From NCBI GenBank assembly GCA_050700835.1, contig JBOHDX010000155.1, positions 1-64,000 on the forward strand: a DNA stretch of 64,000 bases, given 5' to 3'. Positions 49,311-57,496 of this stretch are shown here, piece after piece (within the stretch, counting starts at the first letter, position 1; each line of letters opens with the position of its first letter). The translations under genes and the position numbers were made by a program. Under the pieces are notes generated by a model. The model was not told where the DNA came from and searched no databases. It was given only the letters and a program-made list of their open reading frames with translations. The stretch is from JBOHDX01 sp050700835. GTDB taxonomy: Bacteria > Actinomycetota > Actinomycetes > Propionibacteriales > Nocardioidaceae.

Positions 49311-50288
49311 TCAGAACCCGAGCCGGCGCAGCTGGCGGGGGTCGCGCTGCCAGTCCTTGGCGACCTTGACGTGCAGGTCGAGATAGACGGGGGTACCGAG
49401 GATGGTCTCGATCTGCGCCCGGGCGTCGGTGCCGATCTGCTTGAGCCGGGCGCCCTTCGCGCCGATGACGATGCCCTTCTGTGAGTCCCGCTCGACGAAC
49501 AAGTGCGCCCGCACGTCGAGCAGCGGACGATCCTCCGGACGGTCCTCACGCAGACCCATCTCCTCGACGACCACCGCCAGGGAGTGCGGCAGCTCGTCGT
49601 GCACCCCCTCGAGCGCCGCCTCGCGGATCAGCTCGGCGACGAGGGTCTCCTCCGGCTCGTCGGTCAGCTCTCCGTCCGGATACAGGATCGGGCCGGGCGG
49701 CAGCTGAGCCACCAGCAGATCGGTGAGCAGACCGAGCTGATGGCCCCTGGCGGCCGACACCGGAACCACGTCGGACCAGGAGACGCCGACCCGCTCACCA
49801 AGCGCGGCGATCGCCATCAGGTGCTGGGCGAGCCGGTCGGAGCTCACCAGGTCGGTCTTCGTCGCGATCGCGACCACCGGTTTGCGTCGGAGCTTGGCAA
49901 CCTCGCCCGCCAGATAGCGGTCCCCGGGCCCGACCTGCTGGTCGGCCGGCAGGCACACTCCGACCACGTCGACCTGGCTCCAGGTGCTGCGGACGAGGTC
50001 GTTGAGGCGTTCGCCCAGCAGGGTACGAGGGCGGTGCAGACCCGGCGTGTCCACCAGGATCAGCTGGGCGTCATCGCGGTGGACCAGCCCGCGTACGGCA
50101 TGGCGCGTCGTCTGCGGGCGCGAAGACGTGATCGCGATCTTGGTGCCGACGACGGCATTGGTCAGCGTCGACTTGCCGGCGTTGGGCCGGCCGACGAAGC
50201 AGGCGAAGCCGGAGCGGAACCCTGCCCGTTCGTGTGCTGGGCCGTCTGCTGGGCCGTCTGCTGGGCCGTCTGCTGGGTGGTCGGTCAC
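49311..50288 (-). CDS. era: GTPase Era
   Basis: A 325-residue GTPase with G1 GRPNAGKSTLTNAVVG, the switch/G2 region TTRHAVRG, G3 DTPGLH, G4 ATKTDLV, and a C-terminal KH domain (SQKGIVIGAKGARLKQIG). It helps mature 16S rRNA and assemble the 30S subunit. The GTG at 50288 is chosen by frame and family; no ribosome binding site is apparent. The first residues contain a PADG repeat encoded by a 12-base tandem repeat, a feature not typical of Era. Confidence 0.94.
   Translation of the reverse strand: MTDHPADGPADGPADGPAHERAGFRSGFACFVGRPNAGKSTLTNAVVGTKIAITSSRPQTTRHAVRGLVHRDDAQLILVDTPGLHRPRTLLGERLNDLVRSTWSQVDVVGVCLPADQQVGPGDRYLAGEVAKLRRKPVVAIATKTDLVSSDRLAQHLMAIAALGERVGVSWSDVVPVSAARGHQLGLLTDLLVAQLPPGPILYPDGELTDEPEETLVAELIREAALEGVHDELPHSLAVVVEEMGLREDRPEDRPLLDVRAHLFVERDSQKGIVIGAKGARLKQIGTDARAQIETILGTPVYLDLHVKVAKDWQRDPRQLRRLGF
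50241..50280. repeat. 12-bp tandem repeat in the era N-terminus
   Basis: Three full and one partial copies of GTCTGCTGGGCC-type units lie in frame, encoding PADG repeats near residues 4-15 of Era. The number of copies can change without a frameshift. Confidence 0.8.
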
Positions 50289-50320
50289 AACGTCGATTGT
50301 CGCGTACCTCCAGGACCCCG

Positions 50321-50365
50321 CCGGATCAGGTGCCGCCCGATCAGGTGCCGCCGGATCAGGTGGTG
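50321..50365. repeat. 15-bp tandem repeat with a stop codon in each copy
   Basis: Three copies of CCGGATCAGGTGCCG (second CCCGATCAGG...) lie at 50321-50335, 50336-50350 and 50351-50365. Read on the minus strand each contains TGATC, so each carries a TGA. The cytidine-deaminase-like gene stops in the copy nearest to it (50356-50358). Confidence 0.85.
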
Positions 50366-50700
50366 GTGCGGTCCTGCACGGCACCGCTCAGATCGGCCCG
50401 CCAGACCGCGACGTCGGCGCCGGCGAGGTCGCGAAGGATGGCCAGGTCGGGCTCGGCGAGGGCATCCGACCCGCTCACCACCGCCGCGGCCTCCAGCCCT
50501 CGAGCGCCGGACGACACGGCCGTCGCCACCGCCACACCGACCGCCGACACCTTCAGCGACGGCAGGTCGACGGTTGCTGCGGCGTAGCTGCGGCCGTCGA
50601 GGTCACGCACCGCCGCACCCTCGGCGGCGTCGGTCCGCGCCCGGGCGCCTCTGGCCAGCGTGATCAACTTCGCGTCCTGCGGGTCGTCAGGCTCGGCCAT
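50356..50700 (-). CDS. Inactive cytidine-deaminase-like protein
   Basis: A 114-residue protein between corC and era, the usual place of a cytidine-deaminase-like gene in actinobacteria. The segment AEGAAVRDLDGRSYAAATVDLPSL resembles the substrate strand of cytidine deaminase. The zinc-binding HAE and PCxxC motifs are absent and there are no cysteines, so it cannot deaminate cytidine the known way. Its role may be structural or regulatory. The stop lies in a 15-base tandem repeat. Confidence 0.72.
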   Translation of the reverse strand: MAEPDDPQDAKLITLARGARARTDAAEGAAVRDLDGRSYAAATVDLPSLKVSAVGVAVATAVSSGARGLEAAAVVSGSDALAEPDLAILRDLAGADVAVWRADLSGAVQDRTTT

Positions 50701-50740
50701 GGCCGCCAGCCTAGTGAGCATCCCGCGCCCGGCAGCCGGG

Positions 50741-52054
50741 TCAGGCGGTGACACTGTTGTCGTCGACCTCGGCTTCGTCCGGCTGCGGTGCCTCGACCGG
50801 TCGGACGAGGACAGTGCCCACCCGGTTGCGCCGCCCCGACGGGGACTCGGCCTCGAAGTAGAGCCCCTCCACCTCGACGTGGCTGCCTGGGATCGGCACC
50901 TTGCCGAGGTGCTTGGCCATCAAGCCGCCCACCGAGTCGACGTCGTCGTCGTCGATCGCGACGTCGAACAGGTCGTCCAGGTCGTCGACGGGGAAGCGGG
51001 TGCTCACCCGCACAGATCCGTTGGCGAGCCGCTCGACCGCGTCGGACTCGACGTCGTACTCGTCGGTGATCTCGCCGACGATCTCCTCCAGCACGTCCTC
51101 GATCGTCACCAGTCCGGAGGTGCCGCCGTACTCGTCGACCACGATCGCCACGTGCATGCGCTCAGCCTGCATGTCCCGCAGCAGGGCGTCCACCGGCTTG
51201 GAGTCGGGGACATACATGCAGGTGCGCATCACCGACTCGACCCGCTCGGTCGTCTCGGCATCGTGCTTGTCGAAGACCCGCTTGGTGATGTCCTTGAGGT
51301 AGGCCATGCCGACGATGTCGTCGAGGTTCTCGCCGGTCACCGGGATGCGGGAGTAACCACTGCGCAATGCTAGCGACATCGCCTGCCGCAACGTCTTGGT
51401 CCGCTCGATGAAGACCACGTCCGTGCGCGGCACCATCACCTCGCGAGTGATCGTGTCACCGAGCTCGAAGACCGAGTGGATCATCTTGCTCTCGCCGGAC
51501 TCGATCAGGCGGCTCGCTTCGGCCAGGTCGACGAGCTCACGCAGCTCGGCCTCGGAGTTGAACGGCCCCTTCCGGAAGCCTTTGCCGGGGGTCAGCGCGT
51601 TTCCGAGCAGGATCAGCAGCTGGGGCAGCGGTCCGAGCACCGACGTCAGCCACATCACCGGACCGGCGAAGATCCGCGCCATCCGCTCGGAGTGCTGTTT
51701 GCCCAACGTACGCGGGGCGACGCCGATCAGGACGTAGGAAACCACGACCATGATCCCGGCCGCGATCAGCACCCGCTGCCACGTGGCCCCGACCGCGTCA
51801 GCGACGACGAGGGCAACTAGCACGATCGACACAGTCTCGGACACCATGCGCGCCAGCAGGACCGTGTTGAGATACCTCGGCGGATCCTGGGCGATGACGA
51901 GCAGCCGGGCTGCGCCCGACACGTCCTCGCGCACCAGTTCTTCGGCACGCGCCTTGGAGAACGTCGACAGCGCGGCGTCGGCGCTGGCGAGCAGTCCGGC
52001 CACGACCGCCAGCACCGCGGCGATCAGGACGAGCAGTGCGTCGACAGAGCTCAT
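50741..52054 (-). CDS. corC: CNNM/CorC-family membrane protein (hemolysin-like)
   Basis: A 437-residue protein. An N-terminal DUF21 domain with about four membrane segments (DALLVLIAAVLAVVAGLLA, VLIAAGIMVVVSYVLIG) is followed by a CBS pair (FELGDTITREVMVPRTDVVFIE ... GYSRIPVTGENLDDIVGMAYLKD, then VPDSKPVDALLRDMQ) and a C-terminal CorC_HlyC domain. The family moves or regulates Mg(II)/Co(II). It overlaps ybeY by four bases (ATGA at 52051-52054), the conserved ybeY-corC-era order. Confidence 0.9.
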   Translation of the reverse strand: MSSVDALLVLIAAVLAVVAGLLASADAALSTFSKARAEELVREDVSGAARLLVIAQDPPRYLNTVLLARMVSETVSIVLVALVVADAVGATWQRVLIAAGIMVVVSYVLIGVAPRTLGKQHSERMARIFAGPVMWLTSVLGPLPQLLILLGNALTPGKGFRKGPFNSEAELRELVDLAEASRLIESGESKMIHSVFELGDTITREVMVPRTDVVFIERTKTLRQAMSLALRSGYSRIPVTGENLDDIVGMAYLKDITKRVFDKHDAETTERVESVMRTCMYVPDSKPVDALLRDMQAERMHVAIVVDEYGGTSGLVTIEDVLEEIVGEITDEYDVESDAVERLANGSVRVSTRFPVDDLDDLFDVAIDDDDVDSVGGLMAKHLGKVPIPGSHVEVEGLYFEAESPSGRRNRVGTVLVRPVEAPQPDEAEVDDNSVTA

Positions 52055-52545
52055 GGTCGGGGCACCTGCGGACTCTCGACGTCCTCACCGGCCCGCACGG
52101 CCTGCCACTCCGCCAGCAGCCGTGCCTGCAGGGCGAACATCTCTGCATGCTCCTCCGGCTCGGCATGGTCATAGCCGAGCAGGTGCAAGATGCCGTGCAC
52201 CGTGAGGAGATCGGTCTCGTCGCGCGCGCTGTGGCCGTGCTCGGGTGCCTGGTCGGCGGCCACCTGCGGGCACAGAGCGAGGTCGCCGAGATAGCCCTCG
52301 TCGGGGTCCCGGTCGGCGCGACCCGGCTCTAGCTCGTCCATCGGGAACGCGAGCACGTCGGTGGGGCCTTGATTGTCCATCCACTGGGCGTTGAGGTTCG
52401 CAATCGTTGCCTCGTCGACCAGCCGCAGGCACATCTCGGTGCCCGGGTGCAGGCGCATCCGGCTCATCACGAACCGGGACAGGCGCGCAAGCCCGGTCAC
52501 GTCGACGTCCTCGATGCCGGACTCGTTGAGGACGTCGACGTTCAC
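52051..52545 (-). CDS. ybeY: Endoribonuclease YbeY (rRNA maturation factor)
   Basis: A 164-residue metalloprotein with the zinc motif HGILHLLGYDHAEPEEH near residue 115 and the conserved LNAQWMDNQGPTDVLAFPMDE. It trims the 3' end of 16S rRNA and takes part in ribosome quality control. GTG 52545 is preceded by GAGG at good spacing; the open frame further upstream enters phoH. It is translationally coupled to corC and lies 7 bases after phoH. Confidence 0.94.
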   Translation of the reverse strand: MNVDVLNESGIEDVDVTGLARLSRFVMSRMRLHPGTEMCLRLVDEATIANLNAQWMDNQGPTDVLAFPMDELEPGRADRDPDEGYLGDLALCPQVAADQAPEHGHSARDETDLLTVHGILHLLGYDHAEPEEHAEMFALQARLLAEWQAVRAGEDVESPQVPRP

Positions 52546-52552
52546 GCGAACC

Positions 52553-53632
52553 TCACGGTCGGTTGTGCCGGCGAGCACCGGGCACATCGGCCTCGGCGCT
52601 CGGCGCGGCCGCTTCGTACCGGTCGTAGGCGGCCACGATGCGGCCGACGAGCTTGTGGCGCACGACGTCGTGTGCGGTCAACCGGATGAACTGCACGTCG
52701 TCGACACCGGTCAGGATCCCCTCCACCACGCGCAATCCGCTGTGCATGCCGGCCGGGAGATCCACCTGGGTCACGTCGCCGGTCACGACCATGCGCGAGC
52801 CGAAGCCGAGCCGGGTCAGGAACATCTTCATCTGCTCCTGCGAGGTGTTCTGCGCCTCGTCCAAGATGATGAACGCGTCGTTGAGCGTGCGGCCCCGCAT
52901 GTACGCCAGCGGGGCGACCTCGATCGTCCCGGCCGCGAGCAGCTTGGGGATCGTCTCGGGGTCCAGCATGTCGTGCAGGGCGTCGTACAAGGGGCGAAGG
53001 TAGGGGTCGATCTTCTCGCTTAGCGTGCCGGGTAGGAAGCCGAGCCGTTCGCCGGCCTCGACGGCCGGCCGGGTCAGGATGATCCGGTTCACGTCCTTGG
53101 CCTGGAGCGCCTGCACGGCCTTGGCCATCGCGAGGTAGGTCTTGCCGGTGCCGGCCGGGCCGATACCGAACACGATCGTGTGCTTGTCGATGGCGTCCAC
53201 GTAGCGCTTCTGGTTCAGCGTCTTGGGACGGATCGTGCGACCACGGTTGGACAGGATGTTGAGGCTCAGCACCTCGGCCGGACGCTCCTGCGTCTCCGTC
53301 CGCAGGATGCCGATCGAGCGTTCCACGGTGTCGGTGCTGACACCTTGACCGGTCCGGATCATCGTGACCAGCTCCTCGAGCAGTCGGTCGACCAACGCGG
53401 CCTCGGCCGGGTCCCCGGTGATGGTGACGTTGTTGCCCCGAACGTGGATGTCGGCGTCGAAGTCGCGTTCCATGATCGCGAGGTTGGTGTCGCGGGGCCC
53501 CAGCAGCGACACCATCGGGATGCTCGCCGGGATCGTGATCGTGTGCTGAGTGGGCGCCGCGGGCGTCGGCGGTTGACCGTCGCCGGCTGCGGCCCGTTGG
53601 ACATCCTGCGGTGACATCGGTGACTGTGACAT
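52553..53632 (-). CDS. phoH: PhoH-like ATPase
   Basis: A 359-residue P-loop protein with Walker A GIGPAGTGKTYLAM (about residue 155) and the Walker B/DEAQ-like DAFIILDEAQNTSQEQMKMFL. The N-terminal part carries a KH-like stretch (VRGNNVTITGDPAEAALV). PhoH-like proteins are ATP-dependent RNA-associated enzymes whose gene next to ybeY suggests rRNA or RNA metabolism. The ATG start has AGGAG five to six bases upstream. It heads the minus-strand phoH-ybeY-corC run. Confidence 0.93.
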   Translation of the reverse strand: MSQSPMSPQDVQRAAAGDGQPPTPAAPTQHTITIPASIPMVSLLGPRDTNLAIMERDFDADIHVRGNNVTITGDPAEAALVDRLLEELVTMIRTGQGVSTDTVERSIGILRTETQERPAEVLSLNILSNRGRTIRPKTLNQKRYVDAIDKHTIVFGIGPAGTGKTYLAMAKAVQALQAKDVNRIILTRPAVEAGERLGFLPGTLSEKIDPYLRPLYDALHDMLDPETIPKLLAAGTIEVAPLAYMRGRTLNDAFIILDEAQNTSQEQMKMFLTRLGFGSRMVVTGDVTQVDLPAGMHSGLRVVEGILTGVDDVQFIRLTAHDVVRHKLVGRIVAAYDRYEAAAPSAEADVPGARRHNRP

Positions 53633-53862
53633 CGGCGCTCCTGACGGAGCTGTCCTCCTCGGTCATGCGTTCAGTCCGCGCTGGTGCGTCGGCCCGGCCC
53701 GCTGCGGTCGGCCACCGGGCACCCCCATGCTACGGGTCGGGCCGCTCGATGCAGACCTGTTTGTCCGGTCGTACCGCTCCATCCGACGACGTGTCAGTGC
53801 GCCCCAACCCTGCGCGGGCAGGCTATGACCATCAACTGACAGGTGTGGCAAGGAGCGGGCGG

Positions 53863-55224
53863 TCAGAGCTGACCGAACGCCAACGGCTGGCGGGTGAGCG
53901 GGTACGTCGCCCAGTAGAGCCGGTCGACGGCTCCCGACGCGTGGCGCGAGACCCGCAGGGTCTCACCTTCCTCACGCCCCGAAGCGGTCCGGTACAGATC
54001 GTCGCCGACGCGCTCGAACACCGACGGCGGCAGGTGCTTCGGGGCCTGCTCGGCTCTTGCCTCCAGCGCTCCGTCGTGCACCGAGAACGCGTAAGGGACT
54101 CCCTCGCTCCACCAGCGGCCGGTGAGCGCGGCCAGCTCGTCGGGCGGGGCCTCGCCGGCCCGCCACGGCGCCTCGGCGGGCGGGTCGAGCTCCAGCGCCC
54201 TGGTCAGCAGCCCGGCCGCCAGGCCGCCCGGGTCGAGGGTGCCGATCGAGTTGGACAACGCGATGGCGGCTGTGCCGGACTCGCGGTCGACGAGGAGAGC
54301 GGTGACGAACCCGGGCATGCCACCCGTGTGGCCGGTCAGCACCCGCTCGCCCGCGCGTACCAGCATCCAGCCGCTGCCCCACGCCAGCGTCCAGCGCCAG
54401 ATGTCGGCGATGATCTGTGGCCGCGTCATCTGTTCGAGCACGTCGGCGGGCAGCACCGCGTCGTCGCCCTCGGCGATGAACCGGGCCCACCGGGTCAGGT
54501 CACCGACGGTGCTCCACAGCGCACCTGCCGGCGCGAGTGCCTTGAGGTCGAAACCGTCCTCCGCGATCGCGTGGTCGCTGAACGGGTCGACGTAGGACCC
54601 GACGCACCGTGGGGCGGTCGGCCGCGAGCCGGTCCGGGTCATGCCGAGGGGAGCGAGGATCCGTTCGCCCAGCACCGTCTCCCACGGCTTGTCCTCGACC
54701 TTGGCCACCACGGCGCCGAGCAGGGAGTACGCCAGGTTGGAGTAGTGCCACCGGGACCGGGGCGACAGCACCGTCTCGGCCTCGTCGAGTCCGTCGAGCA
54801 GGCCCTGGTCGTCCGGCATCGTCAGGCCGTCCCACACGTCGCCGGCCGGCTCGCGCTGCAGACCGGATGCGTGGGCGAGCATCCGGCGCAGGGTCAGGTC
54901 GCCGTGAGTGCGCACCGGCAGGTGGGCGTCGACCCGATCGTCGAGGCCCAGCCGCCCCTCGTGGACCAGCCGTTGCAGCAGCACCGCCGTGAACGTCTTG
55001 GTGATCGAGCCGATCGCGAACTGAGTGTCGAGGTCCGGGGCGCGGTCGGGCTCGGCCGGGTCAGCCGCGCCGATGCCGCGCCACCACAGCACCTCCCCCT
55101 CGTGCACGATCGCCGCGATCAGTCCCGGCACCCGGTTCTCGCGCTGCTGCTCGGCGAGCTCCCGGTCGAGGTGGCGGGTCGTCTCCCCGCTCAGCGTCAC
55201 GACGGTCCGACTCGGCACACCCAT
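53863..55224 (-). CDS. Class C beta-lactamase-like serine hydrolase
   Basis: A 453-residue penicillin-binding-protein-like enzyme. The SxxK motif is SITK (about residue 73), the tyrosine motif YSN is in RWHYSNLAYSLL, and the KTG-equivalent is HTGG, as in class C beta-lactamases and esterases/peptidases of the same fold. A C-terminal lipocalin-like extension follows. No signal peptide is seen, so a cytoplasmic esterase or peptidase is more likely than a secreted beta-lactamase. ATG 55224 is preceded by GGAAGGGG; a TTG at 55227 is the alternative. Confidence 0.85.
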   Translation of the reverse strand: MGVPSRTVVTLSGETTRHLDRELAEQQRENRVPGLIAAIVHEGEVLWWRGIGAADPAEPDRAPDLDTQFAIGSITKTFTAVLLQRLVHEGRLGLDDRVDAHLPVRTHGDLTLRRMLAHASGLQREPAGDVWDGLTMPDDQGLLDGLDEAETVLSPRSRWHYSNLAYSLLGAVVAKVEDKPWETVLGERILAPLGMTRTGSRPTAPRCVGSYVDPFSDHAIAEDGFDLKALAPAGALWSTVGDLTRWARFIAEGDDAVLPADVLEQMTRPQIIADIWRWTLAWGSGWMLVRAGERVLTGHTGGMPGFVTALLVDRESGTAAIALSNSIGTLDPGGLAAGLLTRALELDPPAEAPWRAGEAPPDELAALTGRWWSEGVPYAFSVHDGALEARAEQAPKHLPPSVFERVGDDLYRTASGREEGETLRVSRHASGAVDRLYWATYPLTRQPLAFGQL

Positions 55225-55282
55225 CAACCCACCCCTTCCGTTGTGCGGCGGTCAGTATGTACCCAGTGGCCCCTGCTGGCGG

Positions 55283-55315
55283 TCAGCCGGGCATCAGCCT
55301 GGCGTCAGCCAGGGG
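55283..55315. repeat. 11-bp imperfect tandem repeat at the HIT gene stop
   Basis: Three units beginning TCAGCC (TCAGCCGGGCA, TCAGCCTGGCG, TCAGCCAGGGG) follow each other every 11 bases. On the minus strand each gives a TGA, and the HIT gene stop (55305-55307) is the first encountered. Confidence 0.6.
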
Positions 55316-55649
55316 GCCAGCCGAAGGATCGGCCGCCGAGGACATGCAGGTGCGCGTGGAACACCGTCTGGTGCGCGTCGGCACCGGTGTTGGCCACCAG
55401 GCGATAGCTGTCCAGGCCCTCCGACTGGGCGACGGCACGGGCGTCTCGCAGGAGTGCCGCGGCCTCGTCAGGGGCGGCCGCGACCAGCGAGCCGACGTCC
55501 GGCACGTGTCGCTTCGGGATCACCAGCACGTGCACCGGCGCCTGCGGGTTGAGGTCGCGGAATCCCACGCACTCGTCGGTGTCCAGCACCGTGTCGGCCG
55601 GGATGTCACCGCTGACGATCTTGCAGAACACGCAGTCGTCGTCACCCAA
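55305..55649 (-). CDS. HIT (histidine triad) family nucleotide hydrolase
   Basis: A 114-residue HIT protein with DDDCVFCKIVSGDIPADTVLDTDE at the start and the triad HAHLHVLGG (HxHxHxx) near the end, the nucleophilic histidine being the second. It hydrolyses adenosine phosphoramidates and related nucleotides. The start is a TTG at 55649: GGGAGG lies six bases upstream and no ATG or GTG gives the right N-terminus. The stop falls in an 11-base tandem repeat. Confidence 0.88.
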   Translation of the reverse strand: MGDDDCVFCKIVSGDIPADTVLDTDECVGFRDLNPQAPVHVLVIPKRHVPDVGSLVAAAPDEAAALLRDARAVAQSEGLDSYRLVANTGADAHQTVFHAHLHVLGGRSFGWPPG

Positions 55650-55721
55650 TGCGTACCTCCCGTCGAGGGCCCGCTGCCGTGTCGCTCCGTGATCGGCACC
55701 GAATCTCCGCCACCATCGTGT

Positions 55722-55746
55722 CAACCGGACCCGGGGGTGCCGCGTC
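55722..55746 (+). promoter_or_regulatory. Candidate ECF-type promoter upstream of the sigma factor gene
   Basis: CAACC at 55722-55726 and CGTC at 55743-55746 are 16 bases apart, the AAC...CGTC arrangement of many ECF promoters, about 75 bases upstream of the sigma start. This would make the sigma factor autoregulated. Confidence 0.4.
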
Positions 55747-55820
55747 ATCCCGGCGTGAGCGCAATCTACTCGTCCGCGACGACCCGGCGGCGCGGCCGTC
55801 CCGCGGGAGGTGAGCAGCCC

Positions 55821-56324
55821 ATGTCGTCGACCCGGTGGAGCGCCGACGACGCCGTGTCGCACCTGTACGCCGCCCACTACGCCTCGCTGGTACGCCTCGG
55901 CACGCTGCTGCTGAGGGACCAGGGACGGGCGGAGGAGGTCGTCCAGGACTGCTTCGTCGCGATGCACGGCCGGTGGGGACGCCTGCGTGACCCCGACAAG
56001 GCGCTGGCCTACCTGCGGGCCGCCGTGGTCAACCGCTCCCGCTCGGCCCTGCGGCGGGTCGCCGTCGCCGAACGCCACCGCCCGGACCCGCTGCGCGACG
56101 TGGACAGCGCCGAGACCACCGCGCTGGCGCACGCGGACCGCGCCGCGCTGCTGGCGGCACTCGCGCAGCTGTCCACGCGCCAGCGCGAGGTGCTGGTCCT
56201 GCGCTACTACCTCGACCTCTCCGAGGCCGACATCGCCGCCACCCTCGGCATCAGCCGGGGCGCGGTGAAGACGCATTCCTCGCGGGGGATCTCCGCACTT
56301 CGCACATCTTGGGAGCGATCATGA
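55821..56324 (+). CDS. ECF RNA polymerase sigma factor (SigE family)
   Basis: A 167-residue minimal sigma factor. Region 2 (HYASLVRLGTLLLRDQGRAEEVVQDCFVAMHGRW) and region 4 (LPxLSTRQREVLVLRYYLDLSEADIAATLGISRGAVKTHSSRG-type segment) are clear. ATG 55821 has GGGAGGTGA upstream. It overlaps the next gene by four bases (ATGA at 56321-56324). That gene encodes a membrane protein with a short cytoplasmic N-terminus, the usual arrangement for a sigma and its membrane regulator. Confidence 0.9.
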   Translation: MSSTRWSADDAVSHLYAAHYASLVRLGTLLLRDQGRAEEVVQDCFVAMHGRWGRLRDPDKALAYLRAAVVNRSRSALRRVAVAERHRPDPLRDVDSAETTALAHADRAALLAALAQLSTRQREVLVLRYYLDLSEADIAATLGISRGAVKTHSSRGISALRTSWERS

Positions 56325-57418
56325 CCGAGTACGACGAGACCAACGGCGATCACCGCACCGACCAGGAGCTGGTCGACGAGCTGCGCGTCGCGATGCACGA
56401 GCGGGCCGACGCGGTGACGCCTCAGCCGGCGCTGCAGTCGATCCTCGCGCGTACCTCCGGTGGCCGTGAGCAACGCCGCAATGCGGTGCTGGCGGGACCG
56501 TCGTCGCGCACCCGCCGGTGGGTCCCGGTGCTGGTCGGCAGCGTCGCTGCGGCGAGCCTGGTGACCGCCGGCGTCGTCGCGCTGGACCGCCAGGGGTCCG
56601 GTGGTGGCCCGGCGCCGGCGACGTCGGGCACGCGCTCGGTCACCATCTTCGACACCCGTGTCGACGCCAACAACGGCGGCAGCCGGGGACCTGCGGCCAC
56701 GAACTGGCTGGTGCCCACCGGGGTGTCGACCACGCGGTCGACGAACGCCGGCGTGGATGCCGTGACGGCGCTGGTGACCCATCCTGCGGTGGACCCCGAC
56801 TACGCCGACGTGTGGTCTCTGCGCTCCGGGACCCCCCAAGCCATCACGGTCACGTCGGTGACCGGCTCCGCCGGCCTCAGCACCGTCGACCTGAGCGGCT
56901 ACGTGCCCAAGACCATGGTCAGCAACGACTGCGCGGCGTCCAGTCCACAAGGCTCACAGGGCTGCTCTGTGACCAGCCCGCGGATGGCGCTGCAGCAGCT
57001 GGTCCAGACCGTCCAGGCGGCGCTGGGCAACAGCGATCCCGTGCAGGTCACCGTCGACGGCTCACCCCGGGCCACCGTGTTCGGCTACCCGGCCGCCAAG
57101 CCGATCGTCGGGGGCGCGCTGAACTCACTGGCCGCTCCGGTGTACATCCAGTCGCCGGCGCAGGGTGCCACTGCGACGAGTCCGGTGCACGTGACCGGCC
57201 AGAGCGACACGTTCGAGGGCAATGTCGTGTGGCGGGTGCTCAAGGGGTCTCGCATGGTCAGGACCGGTCACACCAACGGCGGATCGATGGGGACGTTCGG
57301 GTCCTTCGCGTTCAGGGTGCGGCTCGTCCCCGGGACCTACACCGTCGAGGCCTACGAGGTGAGCCCGGCCAACGGGGTGCGGCAGTACGCCGATACCAAG
57401 CGCATCACCGTCCGGTAG
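56321..57418 (+). CDS. Membrane protein with GerMN and Gmad2 domains, putative anti-sigma partner
   Basis: A 365-residue protein with a short cytoplasmic N-terminus (about 70 residues, TDQELVDELRVAMHERADAV) and one membrane helix (WVPVLVGSVAAASLVTAGVVAL). The outside part has a GerMN-like domain (AVTALVTHPAVDPDYADVW ... ALQQLVQTVQAALGNSDPVQ) and a C-terminal Gmad2 immunoglobulin-like domain (VYIQSPAQGATATSPVHVTGQ ... YTVEAYEVSP). Gmad2 and GerMN domains recur in cell-envelope and spore-germination proteins. Coupled translation with the sigma factor suggests it senses envelope state and controls it (inference); a zinc-binding anti-sigma motif is not obvious. Confidence 0.82.
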   Translation: MTEYDETNGDHRTDQELVDELRVAMHERADAVTPQPALQSILARTSGGREQRRNAVLAGPSSRTRRWVPVLVGSVAAASLVTAGVVALDRQGSGGGPAPATSGTRSVTIFDTRVDANNGGSRGPAATNWLVPTGVSTTRSTNAGVDAVTALVTHPAVDPDYADVWSLRSGTPQAITVTSVTGSAGLSTVDLSGYVPKTMVSNDCAASSPQGSQGCSVTSPRMALQQLVQTVQAALGNSDPVQVTVDGSPRATVFGYPAAKPIVGGALNSLAAPVYIQSPAQGATATSPVHVTGQSDTFEGNVVWRVLKGSRMVRTGHTNGGSMGTFGSFAFRVRLVPGTYTVEAYEVSPANGVRQYADTKRITVR

Positions 57419-57496
57419 CGCGCCGCAAGCCTGAGTTGGCGCCGACCTGTCGGACGCGTCGGTCGGTCGGTGGGTGCCGAACCGTGCTGAGCGGGC

